DNA of 45,831 bases from positions 1 through 45,831 of the forward strand of contig CANRNI010000018.1 of NCBI GenBank assembly GCA_947631945.1, in the 5' to 3' direction. The notes under the pieces were generated by a model that saw nothing but the letters and a program-made list of their open reading frames with translations, ran no database searches and was not told where the DNA came from. Source of the stretch: an uncultured Clostridia bacterium. GTDB lineage: Bacteria > Bacillota > Clostridia > Oscillospirales > Acutalibacteraceae. A program made the translations under genes and the position numbers. Of this stretch, positions 9,285 through 14,771 are shown piece after piece (position 1 is the stretch's first letter; every line of letters starts with the position of its first letter).

Positions 9285-10218
9285 AAATACAACCTACTTT
9301 TCTTTTAAAAATATGAACAATTAATAATGCAACTTTTCCATTTATAATATTGGAGTATGTTTAAGGTATTAATGTAAAGCAGTGATAATTAGAGCAATGC
9401 TTATGTCCGCTATCAATAATTTCATATTGTATAGTTAGGTAAAGACAAGCATGTAATTTCCCAGGTAAATCAAAATATGTTTTTCTCATTTTCTCTTCTG
9501 CCCGTATTAACGTAATAAATTTGTTAGTTACGTTTGGATCCGATTTCAAGGATTTGTCTGTCCTGTGAGGAACATATCAGCATTTTATAATTCAGTGTCT
9601 TGGTTTCATTAGACACTTCCTACGCTGAATCGTATACGCTGTTTCTTTTCGCTTTTTCGATCATAAATTTATCAAGTTTAGATTTTACTTCAATAGCTAT
9701 CAGCGTTGAGCCGCTTTGCCGAAACTGAAAATGAATCAAGGAAGTCTGCGCAACTAAATTGTATATTTTTTTATAACTGCAATCATTCACAGTTGCAATC
9801 CATCTCTTTAAAAATTTTTATAAATAATATAACAAAATAATATCATAAATAGTATAATTTGTCAATAATAATATTATTTTGTTAATACAAACGTGAATAA
9901 TTAACCATTAATCGAAATATTTGATAATTTGAATATAAATAGCAAAAAAATAAAGTGATTGAAACATTTATATTCATGCTTTAAAGCTTATTTTCATATA
10001 ATCTGTTATGACTATTTGTACAATACTGATTGTTTACAACTAATACAGTATTTTGAATGATATCTGTGGTGCGTTTTTGCGTGTGTTGGGAGAGCGCTTG
10101 AATGGCATTCAATATTTAATGCCTGTTTTTCGTAATTTTTTAAGACATATACGACACTTTTTACGACAAGCAGCCTTTCCTTATACTTTTTAATTTAACA
10201 TCAAATAAAAGAAAACAC
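9285..10218. other. AT-rich spacer without a credible gene
   Basis: This stretch of about 930 bases separates the RHS gene from the prophage edge and is very AT-rich between 9780 and 10080. Open frames are short and interrupted. One minus-strand frame near 9650-9780 could be the tail of a lost gene, and a 62-codon frame at 9361-9549 has no ribosome binding site or recognisable content. The left prophage boundary should lie here or just right of it, since the lysis operon ends at about 10.47 kb, but without the other end (beyond the integrase) no attachment core can be named. Confidence 0.5.
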
Positions 10219-10247
10219 TTGCAAAAAATCAAAAATCAAGTCATAAT
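10219..10247 (+). promoter_or_regulatory. Promoter for the 64-residue rightward gene
   Basis: TTGCAA and CATAAT are separated by exactly 17 bases and are followed 22 bases later by the ATG of the rightward gene. Both hexamers deviate by one or two bases from the sigma-A consensus. Confidence 0.5.
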
Positions 10248-10269
10248 AGAATAAAAAGGCTGTGAAATT

Positions 10270-10464
10270 ATGGTAAGATTATATTATGCGTCAAATTGTC
10301 CGATAGACGGACCGATTTTAGGATATGTACTGGCGTTCGAGTGTGAAGAATTTTATGTTATACAGAAAACGGCATATGAACGCGCCTGTAAGAAGCTCGG
10401 CGGAAAAAGAAAACCGAAATTTAAAACTGATAAGCCTGTATATATTGATGGTGTGAACATATAA
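10270..10464 (+). CDS. Hypothetical 64-residue protein at the prophage edge
   Basis: A small basic, soluble protein (starts MVRLYYASNCPIDGPILGYV) with its own promoter and an AAAGG upstream of the ATG. It faces the lysis operon and ends at the shared hairpin terminator. Its Tyr/Cys/Lys-rich, globular-looking sequence and dedicated signals suggest a real gene, but I recognise no family. Opposite orientation to the lytic genes, at the far end from the integrase, is where phages often carry genes expressed from the lysogen, so it may be a conversion gene; it could equally be host DNA just outside the prophage. Confidence 0.5.
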   Translation: MVRLYYASNCPIDGPILGYVLAFECEEFYVIQKTAYERACKKLGGKRKPKFKTDKPVYIDGVNI

Positions 10465-10494
10465 AAAAATTCCCTCCCGGAAATCCGAGAGGGA
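10463..10494 (-). terminator. Intrinsic terminator of the late/lysis operon
   Basis: Arms TTCCCTC (10470-10476) and GAGGGAA (10488-10494), with an inner CGGA/TCCG pairing, are followed on the minus strand by seven T residues (10463-10469). It closes the leftward phage transcript. In the other direction the same hairpin, followed by a short T run at 10505, may end the convergent 64-residue gene. Confidence 0.8.
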
Positions 10495-10544
10495 AAACTG
10501 TACGTTTTTAAATTAAAGCAACGGTGCCCTTCCTGTACTCATAA

Positions 10545-10796
10545 TCATTCGTCCTTTCTAAGCTGTTTTACAATCTGATTTCCATAGACTGCCGCGCCGG
10601 TAACAAGTATACCCTGTATCGCGCTGTCGAACGTCCAGCCGCCGAGAGCCATAGCCCCGACTATGCCGAGCGGAAGCAGGATTACGGGAATCCACTTGTC
10701 GGGTATTTTCTGAATGTTTTTGATTATATGCCCGATTATCAGCAGTACGGGAATAAGTATAAGCGCGTTTTCCGTTATGTAATTTAAAATTTCCAT
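10545..10796 (-). CDS. Phage holin (Hol44/phage_holin_5-like)
   Basis: An 83-residue membrane protein that would form lesions in the cytoplasmic membrane and time release of the endolysin. Two hydrophobic segments flank a short loop (ENALILIPVLLIIGHII, and VILLPLGIVGAMALGGW followed by a glycine-rich GILVTGAAVYGNQIVKQ stretch), with a charged C-terminus (KQLRKDE), as in the Hol44 family. I chose the ATG at 10796 because AAAGGAG lies seven bases before it. A further upstream ATG at 10814 overlaps the preceding stop (ATGA) but has no ribosome binding site of its own. It is the last gene of the lysis cassette. Confidence 0.8.
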   Translation of the reverse strand: MEILNYITENALILIPVLLIIGHIIKNIQKIPDKWIPVILLPLGIVGAMALGGWTFDSAIQGILVTGAAVYGNQIVKQLRKDE

Positions 10797-10810
10797 AGTG
10801 TTTGCTCCTT

Positions 10811-11077
10811 TCATTTATGCGCCCATTGGTTTAGGTGCTTTTCAAGTTTTTCTTTTGCGGTCGTAACGCTGTGATTTGCTCCGAGCTGTTGCAGACCGTC
10901 GAGGCAGGCTTGAAGCCCAAAACAGATGAGAGTATTTTCCTCTTTTATCTGCTTGATGTCATCGTCCTGCTTTTTCTGCTTTAAGAACCAGCGGTAACAA
11001 GCGAACACTACGCCGCCGATAACCGCCGTAGCCGAGAGCAATTCCGCTGTGATTTTGATAATTTCGATGATGTTCAT
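10811..11077 (-). CDS. Small membrane protein of the lysis cassette
   Basis: An 88-residue protein with one N-terminal transmembrane segment (about residues 10-31, ending CYRWFL) followed by a charged coiled-coil-like stretch (KQKKQDDDIKQIKEEN) and a helical tail. Proteins of this shape are common between endolysin and holin in Clostridia prophages and are often left unnamed. It could be a second holin or antiholin, or a membrane anchor for the lysis machinery. Its start overlaps the endolysin stop by four bases and its stop overlaps an upstream holin ATG, so translation of the cassette is coupled. The role is inferred from position only. Confidence 0.6.
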   Translation of the reverse strand: MNIIEIIKITAELLSATAVIGGVVFACYRWFLKQKKQDDDIKQIKEENTLICFGLQACLDGLQQLGANHSVTTAKEKLEKHLNQWAHK

Positions 11078-12069
11078 TTTTTCAACCCCGCCGCCATTCT
11101 GAGTATCGCTCTCGCGTCGTTCGCACCGATTTTTCCGTCACCGTCTATATCTCCGGCTTTAAGCTGTTCGGCTGTTGGTTTTTGAAGTCCCGCCGCTATC
11201 TGTAAAGCAATTCGAGCGTCGGCCGCCGTTACTTTGCCGTCTCCGTTTAAATCGCCCTTTATAACGGACGATGTTGCCTGTGACGTAATTCTCTGAACAT
11301 AGCAGGAATTTAAGGATATCCACCCTTTGCCGCTTTTGAGTTTGCCCCATGAGCCTGCCTGTCCGACCGTACCTTTTGTTTCTACTATTGTATATGTACC
11401 GTGGTCTTTGATTTGACCTACTATCGCATAGGACGTACCCGCGCCATTTCGGATATTCAAATCATTGTCGATTACTTTAACAAGGAAACTGCCTGTTGCC
11501 GATGTGCCGCTGTTGGTATTCGGACTTGAAGCCGCCGCGCCGAGCCTTTTGTTTACCTCTGCCGCGATTTCTCCGAGCCTGTTATAGAGATAATCTCCCG
11601 GGCAGGATTTGTTCGCATAATCGCGGTGAACGGTCATATTACAGCCGTTTAAGTGATTGATACGCTTGTTTTTATCCGTACTCCAAACGAGCTTTTTAAT
11701 GCCGTTTCGCTTGCATATATCCGTCACAAGGTCGAGAAGCGCGGCATATGCTTTGTCGTTTACGGCGTAAGGGTGCGTCGTATCGCTTGCGACTTCGATT
11801 GTAACGGCTCTGTGGTCGTTTGAAGCCGACGAGCTGCACCATGAGCGGTCTTTTTCCTCAACATACATTCCTATTTTACCGTCATAGCCTACGCCGTAAT
11901 TGCTGGAAGCCTGACGGGACGACGGGTAAAATACGTCTCCGAGCGTCTGCACGGAAGTCTGACCGACAACGCAATGAATCGTTATTGTATCAATCGAGTG
12001 ATTTCTGTTCTTCGTTCTGTTTGGTGAAATTTTCGTATACGATACCAATGGACTGTTTGTGTACGCCAT
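11074..12069 (-). CDS. Endolysin: N-acetylmuramoyl-L-alanine amidase with SH3 and dockerin domains
   Basis: A 331-residue peptidoglycan hydrolase. The N-terminal amidase_2/PGRP domain has the zinc ligands H32 (TITIHC), H148 (TVHRDY) and C156 (SCPGDY). Residues about 196-260 form a bacterial SH3 domain for wall binding (LNIRNGAGTSYAIVG). The last 60 residues are a type I dockerin with two calcium loops: D273, N275, D277, D284 in GDLNGDGKVTAADAR, and D307, D309, D311, D318 in GDIDGDGKIGANDAR. Dockerins normally bind cohesins in cellulosome-type assemblies, so this is an unusual targeting module for a phage lysin, although dockerin-like repeats are widespread in this host group. A strong GGAGGTGA precedes the ATG. 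It overlaps the preceding small gene by one base (TAATG). Confidence 0.9.
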   Translation of the reverse strand: MAYTNSPLVSYTKISPNRTKNRNHSIDTITIHCVVGQTSVQTLGDVFYPSSRQASSNYGVGYDGKIGMYVEEKDRSWCSSSASNDHRAVTIEVASDTTHPYAVNDKAYAALLDLVTDICKRNGIKKLVWSTDKNKRINHLNGCNMTVHRDYANKSCPGDYLYNRLGEIAAEVNKRLGAAASSPNTNSGTSATGSFLVKVIDNDLNIRNGAGTSYAIVGQIKDHGTYTIVETKGTVGQAGSWGKLKSGKGWISLNSCYVQRITSQATSSVIKGDLNGDGKVTAADARIALQIAAGLQKPTAEQLKAGDIDGDGKIGANDARAILRMAAGLKK

Positions 12070-12173
12070 TATTCGTCACCTCCGTTACCCGTTAAATTTT
12101 CAAGCGTTTCGGCGGTCATTTCTTCGCCGTCCTCAAGCTCAAAATCTTCAAGATTGATTTTTTCATCTGACAT
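12069..12173 (-). CDS. 34-residue acidic peptide gene ahead of the endolysin
   Basis: A short ORF with an excellent ribosome binding site (AAGGAGAT, about nine bases before ATG) whose stop overlaps the endolysin start. The peptide is strongly acidic (MSDEKINLEDFELEDGEE...) and ends ENLTGNGGDE. It has no membrane segment. Small acidic ORFs in this position are common in related phages and may mainly serve translational coupling of the lysin. The ribosome binding site of the endolysin lies inside its 3' end. Confidence 0.65.
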   Translation of the reverse strand: MSDEKINLEDFELEDGEEMTAETLENLTGNGGDE

Positions 12174-12231
12174 TTGTTACATCTCCTTAGAAATTTAAAA
12201 TAAAAAAGCCACAATACTTCCGTATCATGAC

Positions 12232-12260
12232 TTGACAAACCTTTTTATGTGTAATATAAT
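12232..12260 (+). promoter_or_regulatory. Consensus promoter for a rightward short RNA
   Basis: TTGACA (12232-12237), a 17-base spacer and TATAAT (12255-12260) form a perfect sigma-A promoter pointing against the phage late transcript. Transcription would begin near 12267 and run towards the hairpin at 12316-12347. Confidence 0.85.
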
Positions 12261-12266
12261 AAAGTC

Positions 12267-12348
12267 AAGAGGTAACCGTTTAAAGCGGTTAGCGAAAATT
12301 GAAGATTTTTAATCTAACAACCGTCACTTAGCCGAGTGGCGGTTGTTG
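12267..12348 (+). ncRNA. Putative antisense RNA of a type I toxin-antitoxin-like locus
   Basis: Predicted transcript of about 80 bases from the consensus promoter at 12232 to the bidirectional hairpin. It has no ORF with a start signal. Its 3' half is complementary to the last codons and terminator of the opposing 29-codon message. Its 5' end (GTCAAGAGGT...GCGGTTAG) repeats the 5' region of that message, as a result of an inverted repeat in the DNA. The layout parallels the convergent RNA I/RNA II pair of the par/Fst locus. Start and end are predicted from promoter and hairpin positions. Confidence 0.5.
12316..12347. terminator. Bidirectional hairpin shared by two convergent RNAs
   Basis: Thirteen-base arms (AACAACCGTCACT at 12316-12328 and AGTGGCGGTTGTT at 12335-12347, one G-U type pair) with a six-base loop. 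It overlaps the end of the 29-codon ORF. Rightward it is followed by GCTTTT; leftward by an AT-rich stretch containing short T runs, so it is a moderate terminator in both directions. Confidence 0.6.
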
Positions 12349-12413
12349 CTTTTAACACGGATTTGGAACGTAATTGTTCTTTTTCCTACATGAAATGTAA
12401 GTGTTAAAATCAT
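12324..12413 (-). CDS. 29-residue peptide, candidate type I toxin
   Basis: The peptide begins MILTLTFHVGKRTITF and ends with a basic NNRHSAK tail: a short beta-prone/hydrophobic stretch with alternating positive residues. It has its own promoter (12499-12527), a leader of about 80 bases and a strong GGAGG nine bases before the ATG. That GGAGG is paired with CCTCC in a GAAA-capped hairpin, so translation should be restrained. The stop codon lies inside the terminator hairpin, and an opposing promoter makes a short RNA across the 3' end. Small basic hydrophobic peptide, sequestered ribosome binding site and convergent antisense RNA are the hallmarks of type I toxin-antitoxin systems. I do not recognise a named family, and toxicity is inferred. 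Confidence 0.55.
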   Translation of the reverse strand: MILTLTFHVGKRTITFQIRVKSNNRHSAK

Positions 12414-12422
12414 ATGTATCCA

Positions 12423-12436
12423 CCTCCTTTCGGAGG
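12423..12436 (-). promoter_or_regulatory. Hairpin sequestering the ribosome binding site of the 29-residue peptide
   Basis: On the minus strand CCTCC, a GAAA tetraloop and GGAGG form a perfect five-pair stem that hides the Shine-Dalgarno sequence of the small peptide gene. Confidence 0.65.
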
Positions 12437-12498
12437 AAATACACTAACCGCCTATTCTCAGTAAACCTCTTGACTGCGAACCTTAGTCCGCAATCAAT

Positions 12499-12527
12499 AT
12501 ATTACATTATTCGACTTATTTTGTCAA
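12499..12527 (-). promoter_or_regulatory. Promoter for the 29-residue peptide message
   Basis: On the minus strand TTGACA (12522-12527), a 17-base spacer and TAATAT (12499-12504). Transcription would start near 12492, inside the phage late operon but just after the stop of the preceding tail-region gene, so the peptide gene can be expressed independently of late transcription, including in the lysogen. Confidence 0.75.
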
Positions 12528-12772
12528 GCCGTAAATTGCCGTATTTGTTTTCTGACCTCGCCAAGCTCGTTTTTAAGCTCGGCGTTTTCCTTTTCAAGCT
12601 CGGCTATGCGGTCGTCTGTCGCCGATTCCGCGTTTTCTTCAGCTATTTCACGCATAATTTGCTCAACGGCGAAAGTATATTCTTCCTCTGTAATTTCCTG
12701 CGCGAAATCGGGCACGGTATCGCCGTATGAAAAAATATCGCAATCCTGTACGCGTTGTTTGTAATATCTCAT
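12524..12772 (-). CDS. Hypothetical tail-region protein with C-terminal coiled coil
   Basis: An 82-residue protein starting at an ATG that overlaps the stop of the preceding fibre-like gene (ATGA), behind GGGAGG. The first half (MRYYKQRVQDCDIFSYGDTV) is a compact domain; residues about 35-78 form a heptad-rich coiled coil (RIAELEKENAELKNELGEVR). The position, last of the structural genes and before lysis, suits a small appendage or chaperone of the host-contact apparatus, like XkdX-type ORFs, but no family is recognised. A longer in-frame upstream reading has no start signal and overlaps the neighbour, so it was not used. Confidence 0.6.
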   Translation of the reverse strand: MRYYKQRVQDCDIFSYGDTVPDFAQEITEEEYTFAVEQIMREIAEENAESATDDRIAELEKENAELKNELGEVRKQIRQFTA

Positions 12773-13509
12773 GCCCAAGCCTCCCAAAAATATGTGCCTT
12801 TTGTGATAACATAGCTTGTGGGGTCGGTAGTTCGTCTGAACCAGTAAACGCTCGTGCCGTTGCTGCAAAGCTCAAATCTTGTGCCGTTATTCGATAACAC
12901 AGCTTTAGCGGAGCTTGTGCCGTTTACATATCCGTAAACGGATTTTGAATAATATACGCTTCTCAAAGTATCGCTGAAGTATCTGTATGTCGAACACAGA
13001 CGATATACATCTTTTATCAGCGAGATTCCACCGTCGCTGTATTCCCTCATATTGAATACAAATATTTTCGGAGCGAAGCCCACATCAATTTTAAAGCTCG
13101 AACTTGTTTCGGACGTTGTGCCGACTATATCCGACGATAAAGTAATTTGCCCCGAAACATTTTTTGTTAAGCCCAACGGAACGTTTACATTAACGCTTGC
13201 GTAATTCTTAACGTCCTTAGTGCCGTTTGAGGTTATGGCAAGCGTTCCCGACGGAATTATGTAATCGCTCGGTATCGCATCTACGCTAACCTGTGACAAA
13301 CCGTCATAGCCCAAATCGGGCTTTATTGTCTGCGCGGACTTCGTCGGAGTGGCAGATTTGGATTGTAATTTTGTTTCGGATTCTCCGACTATCTTTTCGC
13401 CGTTTTTCGCATGGGCTGTTATTCCCTTTTTCAGCGCGTCGGCAGTAACGGTATCTTCGGTCAGGTCGATAAGCGTTTTGCCGAAATAATCAACTTTGTT
13501 TATCCCCAT
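12769..13509 (-). CDS. Tail fibre/appendage protein (second of two related modules)
   Basis: A 246-residue protein. The N-terminal 45 residues (KVDYFGKTLIDLTEDTVTAD then HAKNGEKIVGE) are a repeat module found again at the start of the gene just upstream, and common in tail-tip proteins of Clostridia phages. A linker follows (SATPTKSAQTIKPDLGYDGL then SQVSVDAIP) and a C-terminal domain of about 120 residues, rich in Ser/Thr/Tyr, that probably faces the host surface. I start it at the ATG at 13509 behind GGTGA, just after the neighbour's stop; the longer frame back to 13602 lies inside the neighbour. Function as host-contact protein is inferred from order and composition. Confidence 0.6.
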   Translation of the reverse strand: MGINKVDYFGKTLIDLTEDTVTADALKKGITAHAKNGEKIVGESETKLQSKSATPTKSAQTIKPDLGYDGLSQVSVDAIPSDYIIPSGTLAITSNGTKDVKNYASVNVNVPLGLTKNVSGQITLSSDIVGTTSETSSSFKIDVGFAPKIFVFNMREYSDGGISLIKDVYRLCSTYRYFSDTLRSVYYSKSVYGYVNGTSSAKAVLSNNGTRFELCSNGTSVYWFRRTTDPTSYVITKGTYFWEAWA

Positions 13510-13513
13510 ATTA

Positions 13514-14095
13514 TCACCCGATTGTGACAGTCTTTCCGCCTTGAGGATTGTCCGCCTCGGAGTAAGGTATCGCGTTGACCGTGACCTGCGACAGATAATC
13601 ATATTCGGGGTCGGGAGTGACGGTCAATCCGTCCTTTGTCGGTGTTACGGTCTTTGTCTGTACCTTGTCCGCTTCTCCCGCATATTCGCCCGTTACGCCT
13701 AAAATTTTAATTCCCGCTTTAATGTTGCCGGGAATCAATTTCTCTTTCTCCGTGTCGTCGATTTCGACCGTTCCACTACCGTCATGAAACCCCGTCGGGA
13801 TGTTATACGGCGTGTCCTTGTCGGTTATTTTGCCTTGTACGGCTTCATTGTTCGGCATTGTACCCGTGACCTTTTGACCGTTCACGTAGGCGGTCTTGTC
13901 TAAGAGAATTTCCGATTCGGAAGCCGTCGCGTCCTGAGTGTCCGCGTCAAAAGTACATGAGCCTATAATCGTTTCGCCCGATTTATCGTGAGCGGTCGCG
14001 TTTTTCAGCATTTTTTCGGGCGTTACCGTGTCGCTTGTCAGGTCGATAAACGTTTCCCCGCCGAAAATTACCTTACTGATTTTTTTGTCTGCCAA
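13514..14095 (-). CDS. Tail appendage protein (first of two related modules)
   Basis: A 193-residue protein from a TTG start with GAGGTAAT upstream. It opens with the same module as its downstream neighbour (KVIFGGETFIDLTSDTVTPE then AHDKSGETIIGS), continues with two short repeats of a 'K.Y.NG.KV.G' kind, and ends with SQVTVNAIPYSEAD then NPQGGKTVTIG. That ending also resembles the end of the 86-residue protein upstream. Such small modular proteins sit between baseplate and receptor-binding proteins in siphophages of gut Clostridia. There is no reverse transcriptase or repeat pair nearby, so no diversity-generating element is implied. Confidence 0.6.
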   Translation of the reverse strand: MADKKISKVIFGGETFIDLTSDTVTPEKMLKNATAHDKSGETIIGSCTFDADTQDATASESEILLDKTAYVNGQKVTGTMPNNEAVQGKITDKDTPYNIPTGFHDGSGTVEIDDTEKEKLIPGNIKAGIKILGVTGEYAGEADKVQTKTVTPTKDGLTVTPDPEYDYLSQVTVNAIPYSEADNPQGGKTVTIG

Positions 14096-14128
14096 TTTTA
14101 ATTACCTCTTTTCTCAATTTATCCGATA

Positions 14129-14160
14129 ATTGTCAATTGTACATTGTCAATTGTCAATTA
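14129..14160. repeat. Short direct repeats of a TTGTCAATTG unit
   Basis: AATTGTCAATTGT, ACATTGTCAATTG and TCAATTA are tandem, overlapping the stop of the 86-residue gene and the 58-bp gap behind it. On the minus strand each unit offers TTGACA, so a weak internal promoter for the downstream fibre gene is possible. Low-complexity AATTGACA arrays of this sort occur in many Firmicutes genomes. Confidence 0.45.
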
Positions 14161-14414
14161 ATTTCCGCAATAATAAACGTTGTGCCGCCCGCATTGTTGC
14201 TGACCTCGTAATGCGGAATTTTTTCAACAGTTACGTCTTGCTTCATAAGCTTGTCTGCCGTCGCAAGCGTCTGATTTTCGAGCGTGGGAATAACCGTATA
14301 TTCGCCGTCATATTCCTCGTTTACGGTTCCGACCGCAGCTCTGTAAAGCTTTGCCGTCAATGTTGGAGTGCGTATTCTGATTTTTACGTCAAATTCCTTT
14401 TTTTCATCGCTCAT
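14154..14414 (-). CDS. Small baseplate/tail-tip protein
   Basis: An 86-residue protein with GGAGGTGCTGAT before its ATG, two bases after the preceding stop. The body carries IRTPTLTAKLYRAAVGTV, and the end (KLMKQDVTVEKIPHYEVSNN then AGGTTFII) has the pattern VTV..IPY.E..N..GG.T, seen also at the end of the 193-residue protein downstream. Proteins with this tail are common in siphophages of Clostridia, next to BppU-like and fibre proteins. It is probably structural; no enzyme motif is present. Confidence 0.5.
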   Translation of the reverse strand: MSDEKKEFDVKIRIRTPTLTAKLYRAAVGTVNEEYDGEYTVIPTLENQTLATADKLMKQDVTVEKIPHYEVSNNAGGTTFIIAEIN

Positions 14415-14415
14415 A

Positions 14416-14751
14416 TCAGCACCTCCGAATTGTCAGCGGAAATCTGCGTATTACCGTATTTCTGCCGCCGTTCGCAAAGCTCACACGGACGCACATTTCA
14501 AGGTAGCAAGCGTCGCGGTTATCCTTTAAAAGCGACCGTGTGAAATCCGAGGATAAATAAAAAGACGCGGTATTTTTTGCGATACCGCGGCTTTTAAGTA
14601 TTCTTTCTCCGTCTCCGTCATGGATTACGGTTTCTATGCTGTCACCATCGTCAAGCTCCGCAGGCGTGTTGTCTGTATTCAATATCGCAACCTCAAATCC
14701 GAAATCATCTCCCGCGACAATTTCAAATTCGCTTTCTTCACAGCATCGCAT
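14416..14751 (-). CDS. BppU N-terminal-like baseplate protein
   Basis: A 111-residue, beta-rich protein (EIVAGDDFGFEVAILNTDNT then PAELDDGDSIETVIHDGDGE) ending FPLTIRRC. The pattern 'f.i..GDdf.f.v.i...dg.p.dL...d.i...i' is that of the immunoglobulin-like N-terminal domain of BppU, the upper baseplate protein that anchors receptor-binding proteins in siphophages. It lies directly after the large tail hub protein and before the fibre modules, as expected. It is shorter than full BppU and lacks a receptor-binding part, which may be supplied by the next genes. Confidence 0.55.
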   Translation of the reverse strand: MRCCEESEFEIVAGDDFGFEVAILNTDNTPAELDDGDSIETVIHDGDGERILKSRGIAKNTASFYLSSDFTRSLLKDNRDACYLEMCVRVSFANGGRNTVIRRFPLTIRRC

Positions 14752-14771
14752 AATACGTTACCTCCTAAGTT

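Noticed and set aside
9361-9549. 62-codon minus-strand frame
   Set aside because: No ribosome binding site, no recognisable sequence, surrounded by stops; possibly debris but not supportable as a gene.
9285-10500. Left attachment site of the prophage
   Set aside because: Only one prophage end is in the window; without the sequence beyond the integrase no direct repeat can be identified honestly.
12069-12173. Acidic 34-residue peptide ending ENLTGNGGDE as a bacteriocin/RiPP leader
   Set aside because: No modification enzyme or transporter nearby and no core peptide; its position and stop/start overlap fit a coupling ORF of the lysin.
12769-14095. Diversity-generating retroelement around the related tail modules
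   Set aside because: No reverse transcriptase and no template/variable repeat pair with adenine-directed differences.
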